From Bifidobacterium breve (GTDB taxonomy: Bacteria; Actinomycetota; Actinomycetes; Nanopelagicales; Nanopelagicaceae), in contig CAMBOZ010000033.1 in NCBI GenBank assembly GCA_945869505.1, forward strand, positions 1 to 13,315: a DNA stretch of 13,315 nt, in the 5' to 3' direction. Each line of letters begins with the position of its first letter. Position 1 is the first letter of the stretch. A program made the translations under genes and the position numbers. The notes beneath the pieces were generated by a model. It saw only the letters and a list, made by a program, of their open reading frames with translations, searched no databases and had not been told where the DNA came from. Positions 6,872 through 13,315 of this stretch are shown in pieces.

Positions 6872-7257
6872 GCAACGAACCGCAAGATAATAAGACGCCA
6901 GATGATGATGCTGGACTTTATGTAATTTCAGTTGCTGCAGAACTTTCCGGTCTACATCCACAAACGCTTCGCCAATACGATCGCTTAGGTTTAGTTTCAC
7001 CAAATCGCACCGTGGGGCGCAATCGCCGTTACTCGCTGCGCGACATTGCATCACTACGAATGGTTGGTCGTTTAGTTGGTGAAGGAATTAATCACGCTGG
7101 CATTAAGCGAATAATTGAACTGGAATCTGCAATGGCAAATATGGCCATTGAGGTTGCGCAGTTGCGGATCGAAGTGGACGCGCTCCTTAAAGAGAACCCG
7201 CCAAAATCACTTGCTACACGCCGCAAAAGCGAAGTTATTGTCTACAAAGAAGATTAA
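6868..7257 (+). CDS. hspR: MerR-family heat-shock repressor HspR
   Basis: HspR (129 residues) is the actinobacterial repressor of the dnaK operon; it binds HAIR sequences, usually with DnaK as co-repressor. The MerR winged-helix domain (about 18-75) contains SGLHPQTLRQYDRLGLVSP (27-45) and the wing RNRRYSLRDI (51-60). A helix suited to dimerisation follows (83-108). The short hydrophobic tail SEVIVYKED resembles the C-terminal extension of HspR proteins. It starts in an ATGA overlap with dnaJ, so translation is coupled and the repressor is made in proportion to the chaperones. No clpB follows, unlike some actinobacteria. Its TAA overlaps the stop codon of the convergent DUF1501 gene. Confidence 0.96.
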   Translation: MSNEPQDNKTPDDDAGLYVISVAAELSGLHPQTLRQYDRLGLVSPNRTVGRNRRYSLRDIASLRMVGRLVGEGINHAGIKRIIELESAMANMAIEVAQLRIEVDALLKENPPKSLATRRKSEVIVYKED

Positions 7258-8528
7258 ACCTTCTTAATCGCTTTAACTCTTCCGCTCCATTTACCTAAAA
7301 CTTTTTCAGCTGGAGTTAACAAAACGTCTTCAAGAACTGTTGAATAAATATCTCGGAAATCTGTCGTCACAGGTAAGTCACCATCAATTAACTTAGTAAG
7401 TGAAGGTTGATCGCCAAAGAAACCGCCATTTACGCGATCACCAATTAAGAAGACCGGTCCTGCGGTTCCGTGATCAGTACCTTCAGAACCATTACCTTTC
7501 ACGCGTCTTCCAAACTCGCTGTAAACAAGCACTGTAATGTCTTTAGATCTACCCGATGCTTTCATCTGACTTAAGAACTTAGTAATACTTGTTGAAACGG
7601 TTCCAAGGAGCGCTGCTTGTGCGTTAGCTTCATTGGCGTGAGTATCGAATCCACCGAGTGAAACAGACCAAATTTTTGTAGGTGCACCGGCGGCAATTAA
7701 CTTTCCGACAACATTTAATTGCTGACTCAAGTTTGAATCGCCTCCAGCGTTGCCGCCGCCAACAGTTGGCAAATCATCTGACATTGGCGCTGCTTGAGAT
7801 AAAACAGGCGTGATGTTTCCTGAAATACTAAATAGATTGCGCATTGATAAAGCCGCTGCTGCCATCAATTTATTATCAGCTTTTGAAGGTTTTGATAATT
7901 GATCACACGCTTTAGCAAATACACCGGATGGAATTACTAGACCACCCAATGGAAGTGCAGATCCACTGTTCTTTGCACCAACTAATAACGGTGGCAGAAC
8001 TGAACCTAAACTTATGGAAGTCATTGGATCTATCTTCTGGGTATCGAGCCAACGCCCCAACCAACCAGTACTTAGATGCGTCTTTGGAGATCCAGTCTGC
8101 CAAATTGCCATAGAAGAAAAATGTGAACGATCTGGTTCTGGATATCCAACTCCGCGTACGATCGCCACTTTCTTTTCATCCCAAAGACCTTTAATTCCAG
8201 TCATTGCTGGATTCAAAGCCAACCCATCTGTAAGCGGAAGTAACGTTTCCTCTTTGTAAGTTAAATCAGGTCGCGCTGCGTAATAAGCAGGATCCTTATA
8301 AGGAATAACTGTGTTTAAACCATCGTTGCCGCCATAGAGAGTTACTACAACCAAGATTGGTGTGCCCAATGGAAGTGGTCTGGTGATCGCTGCTTCAGCA
8401 ACATCGTTTATAGAGAGAACGCTCGCCGCTGTTGCAGCTGTTGCTGCTCCAGAAAACTTTAAGAACTGCCGTCTTGTGTACTTGGACATTCCAAGTTGTT
8501 CGGCTGACATTGTTGGTATTTCGTTCAT
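7254..8528 (-). CDS. DUF1501 family protein with Tat signal
   Basis: This 424-residue protein is probably exported by the twin-arginine route. TRRQFLK (18-24) is a near-perfect Tat motif, followed by a hydrophobic Ala-rich stretch and a likely cleavage after AEA near residue 46. The body shows DUF1501 hallmarks: VVTLYGGNDGLNTVIP (61-76), the DRSHF segment (133-137), GGFDTHAN (292-299), YSEFGRR (336-342) and GTDHGTAGPVF (350-360). DUF1501 belongs to the alkaline phosphatase/sulfatase-like superfamily, and the Asp/His pairs D295/H297 and D352/H353 could be metal ligands. The actual substrate is unknown. It overlaps the upstream DUF1800 gene by four bases, so the two are co-translated, a pairing seen in many bacteria. 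ATGs at codons 7 and 14 are possible alternative starts still upstream of the Tat motif. Its stop codon overlaps that of hspR. Confidence 0.9.
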   Translation of the reverse strand: MNEIPTMSAEQLGMSKYTRRQFLKFSGAATAATAASVLSINDVAEAAITRPLPLGTPILVVVTLYGGNDGLNTVIPYKDPAYYAARPDLTYKEETLLPLTDGLALNPAMTGIKGLWDEKKVAIVRGVGYPEPDRSHFSSMAIWQTGSPKTHLSTGWLGRWLDTQKIDPMTSISLGSVLPPLLVGAKNSGSALPLGGLVIPSGVFAKACDQLSKPSKADNKLMAAAALSMRNLFSISGNITPVLSQAAPMSDDLPTVGGGNAGGDSNLSQQLNVVGKLIAAGAPTKIWSVSLGGFDTHANEANAQAALLGTVSTSITKFLSQMKASGRSKDITVLVYSEFGRRVKGNGSEGTDHGTAGPVFLIGDRVNGGFFGDQPSLTKLIDGDLPVTTDFRDIYSTVLEDVLLTPAEKVLGKWSGRVKAIKKV

Positions 8529-9817
8529 TGGCTCACCACATATTCCGGGCTACAAATTGCAAGGGAGAGTAAACGGGCGGGAATTTTCTGCAAAGCGCTA
8601 AGAGCAACCGTTGTTCGCGGAGTCCATTCCGGAACCGCTAACAAATCGGCCAAGTAAGCAACTCTCTTATCCGGAGCGATTGCTTCAAGTGCGGAAAGAT
8701 CGGCCTGCTTAACCAACCAATCTGCAAAAACGATTCTAAATTGCGCACTTGCAGAGCTCAGCCAGGCTTCATCAGTGGGCCAGCCACCAACGTTAGGTGG
8801 TGAAAAAGGAATTTGAGATAACTTATCCAGATAACCATTTAGTTTTGCAAAAGAATTTAATTTAGAAGGCGTTAGTTCAAGTGCTTTACAGACAGCCACA
8901 AACCACTCAACTGGTGATTTAACGATTGAATACTTCGAATTTGTTAAATCCTTACCGTTAAGCAAGACAGTTAAACCTTGTTGTATATCTCTTCCCGCCA
9001 AGGCGTTAATCATCGGATGATCTTTAGGCAAACTTTGATGGCTAGAAATAAAGCGGTACCAAATACGTTCTGCTAAAAAGCGTGGACAATCCGCCTGATT
9101 AACAAGGTGGTTAATGGCTTCAGGACCAGTCATCACAGCGGTCTTACCTAAAATTGTTACCGCGCCAGTGTCGCGGCGCTTCTGATTCAAAGTTACAACG
9201 CCAGTGCTTCTAGGAACTTGATAACCAGTCAGCGCGCGAGCAAGTTCTTTGACATCTTTTTCGGTGTATCGATTAACACCCAAAACGAAAAGCTCCATAA
9301 CTTCTCGCGCTAAATTTTCATTAGGCGCTTTTAAAGTGTTTTCATTTCCATCTAACCAAACTTGCAACGCACCATCTAAAAGCATCGCTTGCGAGAAATC
9401 ATTAAAATTGCCAAGCGCGAACTTTCTAAAAGTTTGATTTTGCGTCAGCATAGGAAGCGCATAATTGACTTTGCCTATAGAAGTCGCCCAATGTCCGTGC
9501 CAGAACCAGACCATTCGCTCTTGCAATGGCTTTTCTGTTAAAACCATTTGATCTAACCACCAAAGTGTTAGTTCTTTTTTTTGTGCACCAAGTGCTTGTG
9601 AAAATTCCGCTGAGTCTGCGCTCTTAGGGGCGGGGCGCGGACCAAGGTCTGCGAAAACTGGTTCTTTCGGCGCTCCTAAATCAATAGCAGGTGGATTTAG
9701 AATCGATTTTTTAAAAGCTGCTGGACCAACTTTTAAGGCCTCAGCAAATTCGCCAGGACGCGGCCCAAAAGCAAAGCGGTTAAATAACCTTGATATTTCC
9801 AGCCGTTTTGCATCCAT
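8525..9817 (-). CDS. DUF1800 family protein
   Basis: This 430-residue protein has the DUF1800 pattern: an N-terminal LFNRFAFGPRPGE (11-23), VWFWHGHW (103-110), NENLAREVMELFVLG (166-180), ARALTGY (193-199), SPVEWF (301-306) and PNVGGWP (341-347). The molecular function of the family is not known; it occurs almost always beside DUF1501. No signal peptide is visible on this copy, unlike its Tat-signalled partner. It could therefore act in the cytoplasm or be exported in complex with the partner, which is speculation. The ATG is preceded by TAGCGT exactly six bases upstream and no Shine-Dalgarno, suggesting a leaderless message. It diverges from pyrE with only 44 bases between the start codons. 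Confidence 0.9.
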   Translation of the reverse strand: MDAKRLEISRLFNRFAFGPRPGEFAEALKVGPAAFKKSILNPPAIDLGAPKEPVFADLGPRPAPKSADSAEFSQALGAQKKELTLWWLDQMVLTEKPLQERMVWFWHGHWATSIGKVNYALPMLTQNQTFRKFALGNFNDFSQAMLLDGALQVWLDGNENTLKAPNENLAREVMELFVLGVNRYTEKDVKELARALTGYQVPRSTGVVTLNQKRRDTGAVTILGKTAVMTGPEAINHLVNQADCPRFLAERIWYRFISSHQSLPKDHPMINALAGRDIQQGLTVLLNGKDLTNSKYSIVKSPVEWFVAVCKALELTPSKLNSFAKLNGYLDKLSQIPFSPPNVGGWPTDEAWLSSASAQFRIVFADWLVKQADLSALEAIAPDKRVAYLADLLAVPEWTPRTTVALSALQKIPARLLSLAICSPEYVVSQ

Positions 9818-9823
9818 ATGAGA

Positions 9824-9829
9824 ACGCTA
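9824..9829 (-). promoter_or_regulatory. Leaderless -10 element for the DUF1800-DUF1501 operon
   Basis: On the minus strand TAGCGT is followed by six bases and the ATG at 9817-9815. It lies where the -35 region of the divergent pyrE promoter would be. Confidence 0.5.
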
Positions 9830-9849
9830 GGGCAGGCTGGTTAACAATG

Positions 9850-9855
9850 TAAGGT
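9850..9855 (+). promoter_or_regulatory. Leaderless -10 element for pyrE
   Basis: TAAGGT is followed by six bases and the ATG at 9862, with no Shine-Dalgarno, so transcription and translation probably begin at the same base. Confidence 0.55.
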
Positions 9856-9861
9856 TATGTT

Positions 9862-10395
9862 ATGAATTCACACGAACTTCTCCGAGAAGAGATCATAAAC
9901 AAGGCTGTTGTACACGGGAAAGTCATACTTTCCTCTGGAAAAGAGGCTGATTATTACGTTGATCTGCGCCGCGTGACCCTTGATCACGTCGCTGCACCCC
10001 TTGTTGGCGAAGTTATGTTGGAGCTAACTAAAGATTTAGATTACGAAGCAGTCGGTGGATTAACACTTGGCGCAGACCCAGTTGCAACAGCGATGATGCA
10101 TGTGGCGGCACGCAACGGCAAAGCAATTGATTCTTTTGTAGTTCGCAAGGCCGAAAAAGCACACGGTCTGCAACGCCGCATCGAAGGACCAGATGTTGTT
10201 GGTAAGCGCGTGTTGGCAGTTGAAGACACTTCAACAACCGGTGGATCGGTTTTAACTGCAGTTGAAGCGCTGAAAGAAGCCGGCGCAATTGTTGTTGGCG
10301 TCGCCGTGATCGTAGAACGTGGTGCACAAAAAGCAATTATTGATGCAGGTTATGAATACCGCGCAGCGTTTCAACTCGCTGATTTAGGGCTGTAA
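9862..10395 (+). CDS. pyrE: Orotate phosphoribosyltransferase
   Basis: PyrE (177 residues) joins orotate to PRPP to give orotidine monophosphate in de novo pyrimidine synthesis in the cytoplasm. The PRPP-binding signature VLAVEDTSTTGGSVL lies at 117-131. The mobile catalytic loop with RKAEKAHGLQRRIEG is at 95-109, and SSGKEADYYVDLR (24-36) is the N-terminal substrate and dimer segment. Its length is typical of the short bacterial enzyme. It stands alone rather than in a pyr cluster within this window. It converges with dedA, leaving only three bases between stop codons. Confidence 0.96.
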   Translation: MNSHELLREEIINKAVVHGKVILSSGKEADYYVDLRRVTLDHVAAPLVGEVMLELTKDLDYEAVGGLTLGADPVATAMMHVAARNGKAIDSFVVRKAEKAHGLQRRIEGPDVVGKRVLAVEDTSTTGGSVLTAVEALKEAGAIVVGVAVIVERGAQKAIIDAGYEYRAAFQLADLGL

Positions 10396-10398
10396 CTC

Positions 10399-11049
10399 TT
10401 AACTTAAATGACGTTTGGTTCGCCATTCGCGCAATATTTCAACCGCAACTGGCAGAACGCTAACCAAAATTATTAACCCAACAACGGGTAGCAAGTATTT
10501 ATCAACACTACCTTCAAGTTTTTCACCCAAGTAATAACCAGCGATAATTAACCCATCGGTCCACAAAATCGCACCAACACAGTTCCAGAAGAAAAATTTC
10601 TTAGCCGGCATTCCGATAATTCCGCACATCGGATTTATTAAGGTGCGCACAAAAGGAATAAATCGCGCCAACACCAAGGCCTTACCTGTGCCGTATTTAT
10701 TCAACCATTTCTCAGTCGCTTTTACTTTCTTCTGATTGAAGATGCGACCATCAGGTCGATCAAAGAGTTTTACTCCAAATTTGGCACCGATGAAATATCC
10801 AGTCTGCGAACCGATGATTGCAACTAACGGTGCACCGATCAACAAAGCGGTGATATCGATCTGAACCCCATCAAATATTTTTGCAGCTGCCCCTGATGCG
10901 CCAACTCCCGCCAAAAAGAGCAGTGAGTCGCCAGGGAAGAAGAGCCCGATGAGCAGCCCGGTCTCCATAAATATGATCGCCAGGATTCCAACCAGCCCGA
11001 GGGCCGAGATAATCGAATGGGCATCGAAGAGATTGACTGAGGTATTCAT
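10399..11049 (-). CDS. DedA family membrane protein
   Basis: This 216-residue integral membrane protein carries DedA (SNARE-associated/VTT) features: a Glu-containing first helix followed by FFPGDSLLFLAG (37-48), the re-entrant segment GSQTGYFIGAKFG (80-92), the conserved arginine segment ARFIPFVRTLINPMCG (128-143), and GAILW (159-163) before the last helices. Some DedA proteins recycle undecaprenyl phosphate across the membrane (UptA-type) or affect envelope homeostasis; which role applies here cannot be told. The frame is open upstream to 11262, but that extension runs through the hppA leader and start and is not hydrophobic or conserved-looking. The ATG at 11049 begins the family-typical N-terminus and has TAACCT seven bases upstream, so it is chosen. 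Confidence 0.92.
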   Translation of the reverse strand: MNTSVNLFDAHSIISALGLVGILAIIFMETGLLIGLFFPGDSLLFLAGVGASGAAAKIFDGVQIDITALLIGAPLVAIIGSQTGYFIGAKFGVKLFDRPDGRIFNQKKVKATEKWLNKYGTGKALVLARFIPFVRTLINPMCGIIGMPAKKFFFWNCVGAILWTDGLIIAGYYLGEKLEGSVDKYLLPVVGLIILVSVLPVAVEILREWRTKRHLS

Positions 11050-11056
11050 TGCGGCA

Positions 11057-11062
11057 AGGTTA
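11057..11062 (-). promoter_or_regulatory. Leaderless -10 element for dedA
   Basis: On the minus strand TAACCT is followed by seven bases and the ATG at 11049-11047, using the same hexamer as the EtfD-like gene. There is no Shine-Dalgarno. Confidence 0.55.
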
Positions 11063-11125
11063 GCCGACCATCCAGGCCAATCCACGCGTAAAAAATTTAT
11101 ATATAAGAGGTATATGCCTCTAATT

Positions 11126-11156
11126 TTGGTATTTCGGGGTGGGTTATGCGTAAACT
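11126..11156 (+). promoter_or_regulatory. Candidate hppA promoter
   Basis: TTGGTA (11126-11131) and TAAACT (11151-11156) form a -35/-10-like pair with a long 19-base spacer. Transcription would begin near 11163, giving a leader of about 55 bases. A small AT-rich hairpin AGAGG/CCTCT (11106-11121) lies just upstream between the divergent genes. Confidence 0.35.
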
Positions 11157-11168
11157 CTCGGCATCTTC

Positions 11169-11190
11169 GCGTCCGCACCAGGAAGGACGC
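11169..11190 (+). repeat. Inverted repeat in the hppA 5' leader
   Basis: GCGTCC (11169-11174) and GGACGC (11185-11190) are perfect complements around a 10-base loop. The hairpin would sit in the hppA leader 14 bases before the Shine-Dalgarno. It matches no riboswitch class that I recognise. Confidence 0.45.
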
Positions 11191-11204
11191 CCTGAATCTC
11201 CAAC

Positions 11205-11210
11205 GGAGGA
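11205..11210 (+). promoter_or_regulatory. Strong Shine-Dalgarno of hppA
   Basis: GGAGGA with a six-base spacing to the ATG at 11217 fixes the start of the pyrophosphatase gene. Confidence 0.85.
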
Positions 11211-11216
11211 GAACCA

Positions 11217-13315
11217 ATGCGAGCATCTGCCGCCCTGTCCAATGTCGAAGTAACCGGCACAAATTTAAATATCACCTACGTGGTGCTCGCGATTTCACTT
11301 CTCGCGCTCGCCATCGCTTGGGTGTTGCGCGCACAAGTCTTGGCAGCCAGTGATGGCACCGACAAGATGCGCGAGATCGCTGAAGCTGTGCAAGAAGGAG
11401 CCGCTGCATATCTTGCGCGCCAGTTCCGCACACTTTCCTATTTTGTTGGAATCGTTTTCTTTTTACTCTTCGCACTTCCTGCCGATACAACTTCAATTCG
11501 TATCGGGCGCTCGCTCTTCTTCTTAATGGGTGCAGGTTTCTCAGCGCTCGTTGGTTACAACGGTATGTGGCTAGCAGTTCGTGCAAATGTGCGCGTTGCT
11601 GAAGCTGCTCGTCAAAAGAGTGCAGAGAAGGCAGTGCAGATCGCATTCCGCACCGGTGGCGTTGTTGGTATGACAACAGTTGGTCTTGGCTTGATCGGTG
11701 CAGCCGGCGCAGTAGTTATCTTCCGCGAAAATGCGCCAACAGTTCTCGAAGGTTTTGGTTTCGGTGCCGCAATGCTCGCGATGTTTATGCGCGTTGGTGG
11801 CGGTATCTTCACAAAGGCAGCAGATGTCGGAGCTGACCTCGTTGGTAAAGTTGAAAAAGGTATTCCAGAAGATGACCCACGTAACCCAGCAACAATTGCA
11901 GATAACGTCGGCGATAACGTCGGTGACTGCGCTGGTATGGCCGCTGACTTGTTCGAGTCATATGCAGTAACACTTGTTGCAGCACTTATCTTAGGTAAGG
12001 CCGCATTCGGTAACGAAGGTTTGATCTACCCATTGATCGTTCCCGCAATCGGAATTCTTACCGCGGTAATCGGTATCTTCCTTACTAAATTGCGCTCTAC
12101 AGATAAGTCAGCAATGACAGCGATTAATCGCTCATTCTTCTTATCCGCAATTATTTCTGCAGGCCTAACCGGTCTTGCAACATTTACTTACTTGCCTGCA
12201 AAGTTTGATCAACTAACAAACTTCTCGCCTAAGGTTCTAGAAGATGCTGGAAATATTAATCCACGCGTTCTTGCCTTCGGCGCAGTTCTAATTGGTATCG
12301 CACTTGCTGCAGCAATTCAGGTATTAACTGGCTTCTTCACTGAAGTTGGTAAGCGTCCAGTAAACGATGTTGCAGCATCCTCACAAACAGGTGCCGCAAC
12401 AGTGCTTTTGGCTGGTATTTCAGTCGGTTTCGAATCAGCTGTTTATTCAGCGCTCTTAATCGCTGCATCAGTATTCGGCGCATTCTTGCTCGGTGGCGGT
12501 TCAATTACCTTGTCACTCTTTGCAATTGCAATCGCAGGTACTGGTTTGCTAACAACAGTTGGCGTGATCGTCGCGATGGATACCTTCGGTCCTATTTCTG
12601 ATAACGCACAAGGCATTGCAGAAATGTCTGGCGATGTTAAGGGCGAAGGCTCACAGATTCTTACTTCACTCGATGCAGTTGGTAACACAACTAAGGCGAT
12701 TACAAAGGGAATTGCAATTGCGACCGCAGTTCTGGCCGCAACCGCGCTCTTCGGTGCATTTACCGATGCAATCAAGGAAGCAGTCACAAAGGCAGTTGGC
12801 GAAAGCGCAGAAGTTGCACTTCAATTCCAAGGCGTGCTCGATGTTGCAGATCCACGTAACCTCGTGGGTCTAATCATTGGTGCAGCGGTTGTATTCCTCT
12901 TCTCAGGTCTTGCAATCAACGCAGTTTCTCGCGCAGCTGGCGCAGTTGTTATGGAAGTTCGTAACCAATTCAAGCTACACCCAGGAATTATGAAGGGTAC
13001 TGAAAAGCCTGAATACGGTCGCGTTGTTGATATCTGTACTCGCGATTCACTTCGCGAACTTGCAACACCAGGACTTCTTGCAGTGATGGCACCAATCGCA
13101 GTTGGCTTCGGTCTCGGCGTTGGCGCACTCGGTGCTTACCTTGCTGGTGCAATCGGCACCGGAACACTTATGGCGGTCTTCCTTTCTAACTCAGGCGGCG
13201 CTTGGGATAACGCGAAGAAGATGGTTGAAGATGGAAATTACGGCGGCAAGGGTTCAGATGCACACGCTGCAACAATTGTTGGCGACACTGTTGGTGATCC
13301 ATTTAAGGACACTGC
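11217..13315 (+). CDS. hppA: Membrane-bound H+-translocating pyrophosphatase, K+-independent type, 3' truncated
   Basis: The reading frame runs off the window after 699 codons, near the expected end of the catalytic region. The enzyme hydrolyses pyrophosphate and pumps protons across the membrane. About 16 membrane segments alternate with acidic substrate motifs: GIFTKAADVGADLVGKVEKG (196-215), DDPRNPATIADNVGDNVGDC (219-238), the DTFGPISDNAQGIAEM segment (455-470) and DAHAATIVGDTVGDPFKDT (681-699). The signature GNTTKAITKG (489-498) has Lys at 493 and Thr at 496. These are the residues that mark the K+-independent subfamily; K+-dependent enzymes have Ala and Gly there. It probably conserves energy from biosynthetic pyrophosphate, as expected in an oligotroph. 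It is divergent from dedA. Confidence 0.97.
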   Translation, partial: MRASAALSNVEVTGTNLNITYVVLAISLLALAIAWVLRAQVLAASDGTDKMREIAEAVQEGAAAYLARQFRTLSYFVGIVFFLLFALPADTTSIRIGRSLFFLMGAGFSALVGYNGMWLAVRANVRVAEAARQKSAEKAVQIAFRTGGVVGMTTVGLGLIGAAGAVVIFRENAPTVLEGFGFGAAMLAMFMRVGGGIFTKAADVGADLVGKVEKGIPEDDPRNPATIADNVGDNVGDCAGMAADLFESYAVTLVAALILGKAAFGNEGLIYPLIVPAIGILTAVIGIFLTKLRSTDKSAMTAINRSFFLSAIISAGLTGLATFTYLPAKFDQLTNFSPKVLEDAGNINPRVLAFGAVLIGIALAAAIQVLTGFFTEVGKRPVNDVAASSQTGAATVLLAGISVGFESAVYSALLIAASVFGAFLLGGGSITLSLFAIAIAGTGLLTTVGVIVAMDTFGPISDNAQGIAEMSGDVKGEGSQILTSLDAVGNTTKAITKGIAIATAVLAATALFGAFTDAIKEAVTKAVGESAEVALQFQGVLDVADPRNLVGLIIGAAVVFLFSGLAINAVSRAAGAVVMEVRNQFKLHPGIMKGTEKPEYGRVVDICTRDSLRELATPGLLAVMAPIAVGFGLGVGALGAYLAGAIGTGTLMAVFLSNSGGAWDNAKKMVEDGNYGGKGSDAHAATIVGDTVGDPFKDT

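Noticed and set aside
11050..11262. 71-codon N-terminal extension of the DedA protein
   Set aside because: It runs antisense through the hppA leader, Shine-Dalgarno and first codons. It is Arg-rich and not DedA-like, and a good start with a leaderless -10 exists at 11049.
10949..11353. Plus-strand frame across the dedA start and hppA start
   Set aside because: It overlaps two well-supported genes in other frames, and its Arg-rich composition looks non-coding.
1..13315. CRISPR arrays, insertion sequences, prophage genes, toxin-antitoxin pairs
   Set aside because: I saw no spaced repeats, transposases, integrases or small toxin-like genes on either strand; the content is core chromosomal.

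Overview
The window looks like chromosomal core from a streamlined actinobacterium. The reasons are: (1) a dnaK-grpE-dnaJ-hspR operon with a HAIR-type operator, an arrangement characteristic of Actinobacteria; (2) tRNA-Ile/tRNA-Ala followed by a cyclophilin and a rhomboid protease, the order usually found just downstream of gyrA near oriC in this phylum; (3) an actinobacterial-style Fe-S/membrane oxidoreductase of the EtfD type; and (4) a DnaK without the lobe insertion typical of diderm bacteria. Base composition is moderate by eye, not GC-rich, and genes are packed with tiny or negative spacers. Together with a proton pyrophosphatase this suggests a small-genome freshwater lineage such as acI/Nanopelagicales (Planktophila-like). 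That placement is inference; no ribosomal RNA or marker phylogeny is available here.

Layout: 1-123 holds the 3' end of a tRNA (probably Ile-GAU) and a complete tRNA-Ala(UGC). 207-1269 is a rightward cyclophilin-rhomboid pair. 1270-1371 carries DnaA-box-like sequences and a large nested inverted repeat. 1372-3417 (leftward) is the EtfD-like quinone-linked oxidoreductase. 3418-3602 is a divergent regulatory region with heat-shock signals. 3603-7257 (rightward) is dnaK-grpE-dnaJ-hspR. 7254-9817 (leftward) is a DUF1800-DUF1501 pair, the second gene with a Tat signal. 9862-10395 (rightward) is pyrE. 10399-11049 (leftward) is a DedA membrane protein. 11217 to the window end (rightward) is a 3'-truncated K+-independent H+-pyrophosphatase. 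No gene-free stretch exceeds 300 bases.

How the parts work together: the chaperone operon is a self-regulated unit. DnaK, its exchange factor GrpE and a J-protein are made together with HspR, which should bind the HAIR just upstream of dnaK. The J-protein is unusual because it lacks the zinc-finger domain normally present in the actinobacterial operon-encoded DnaJ. Several leftward and rightward genes (the EtfD-like gene, the DUF1800 gene, pyrE, dedA) have a TANNNT hexamer exactly 6-7 bases before the ATG and no Shine-Dalgarno, so they probably yield leaderless mRNAs. dnaK and hppA instead have clear Shine-Dalgarno sequences. The EtfD-like protein and the pyrophosphatase are both energy-membrane components.

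I did not find a clearly new multi-gene system. The most promising items are the zinc-finger-less operon DnaJ, the uncharacterised Tat-exported DUF1501/DUF1800 pair with its overlapping divergent promoter against pyrE, and the recurring leaderless promoter architecture.
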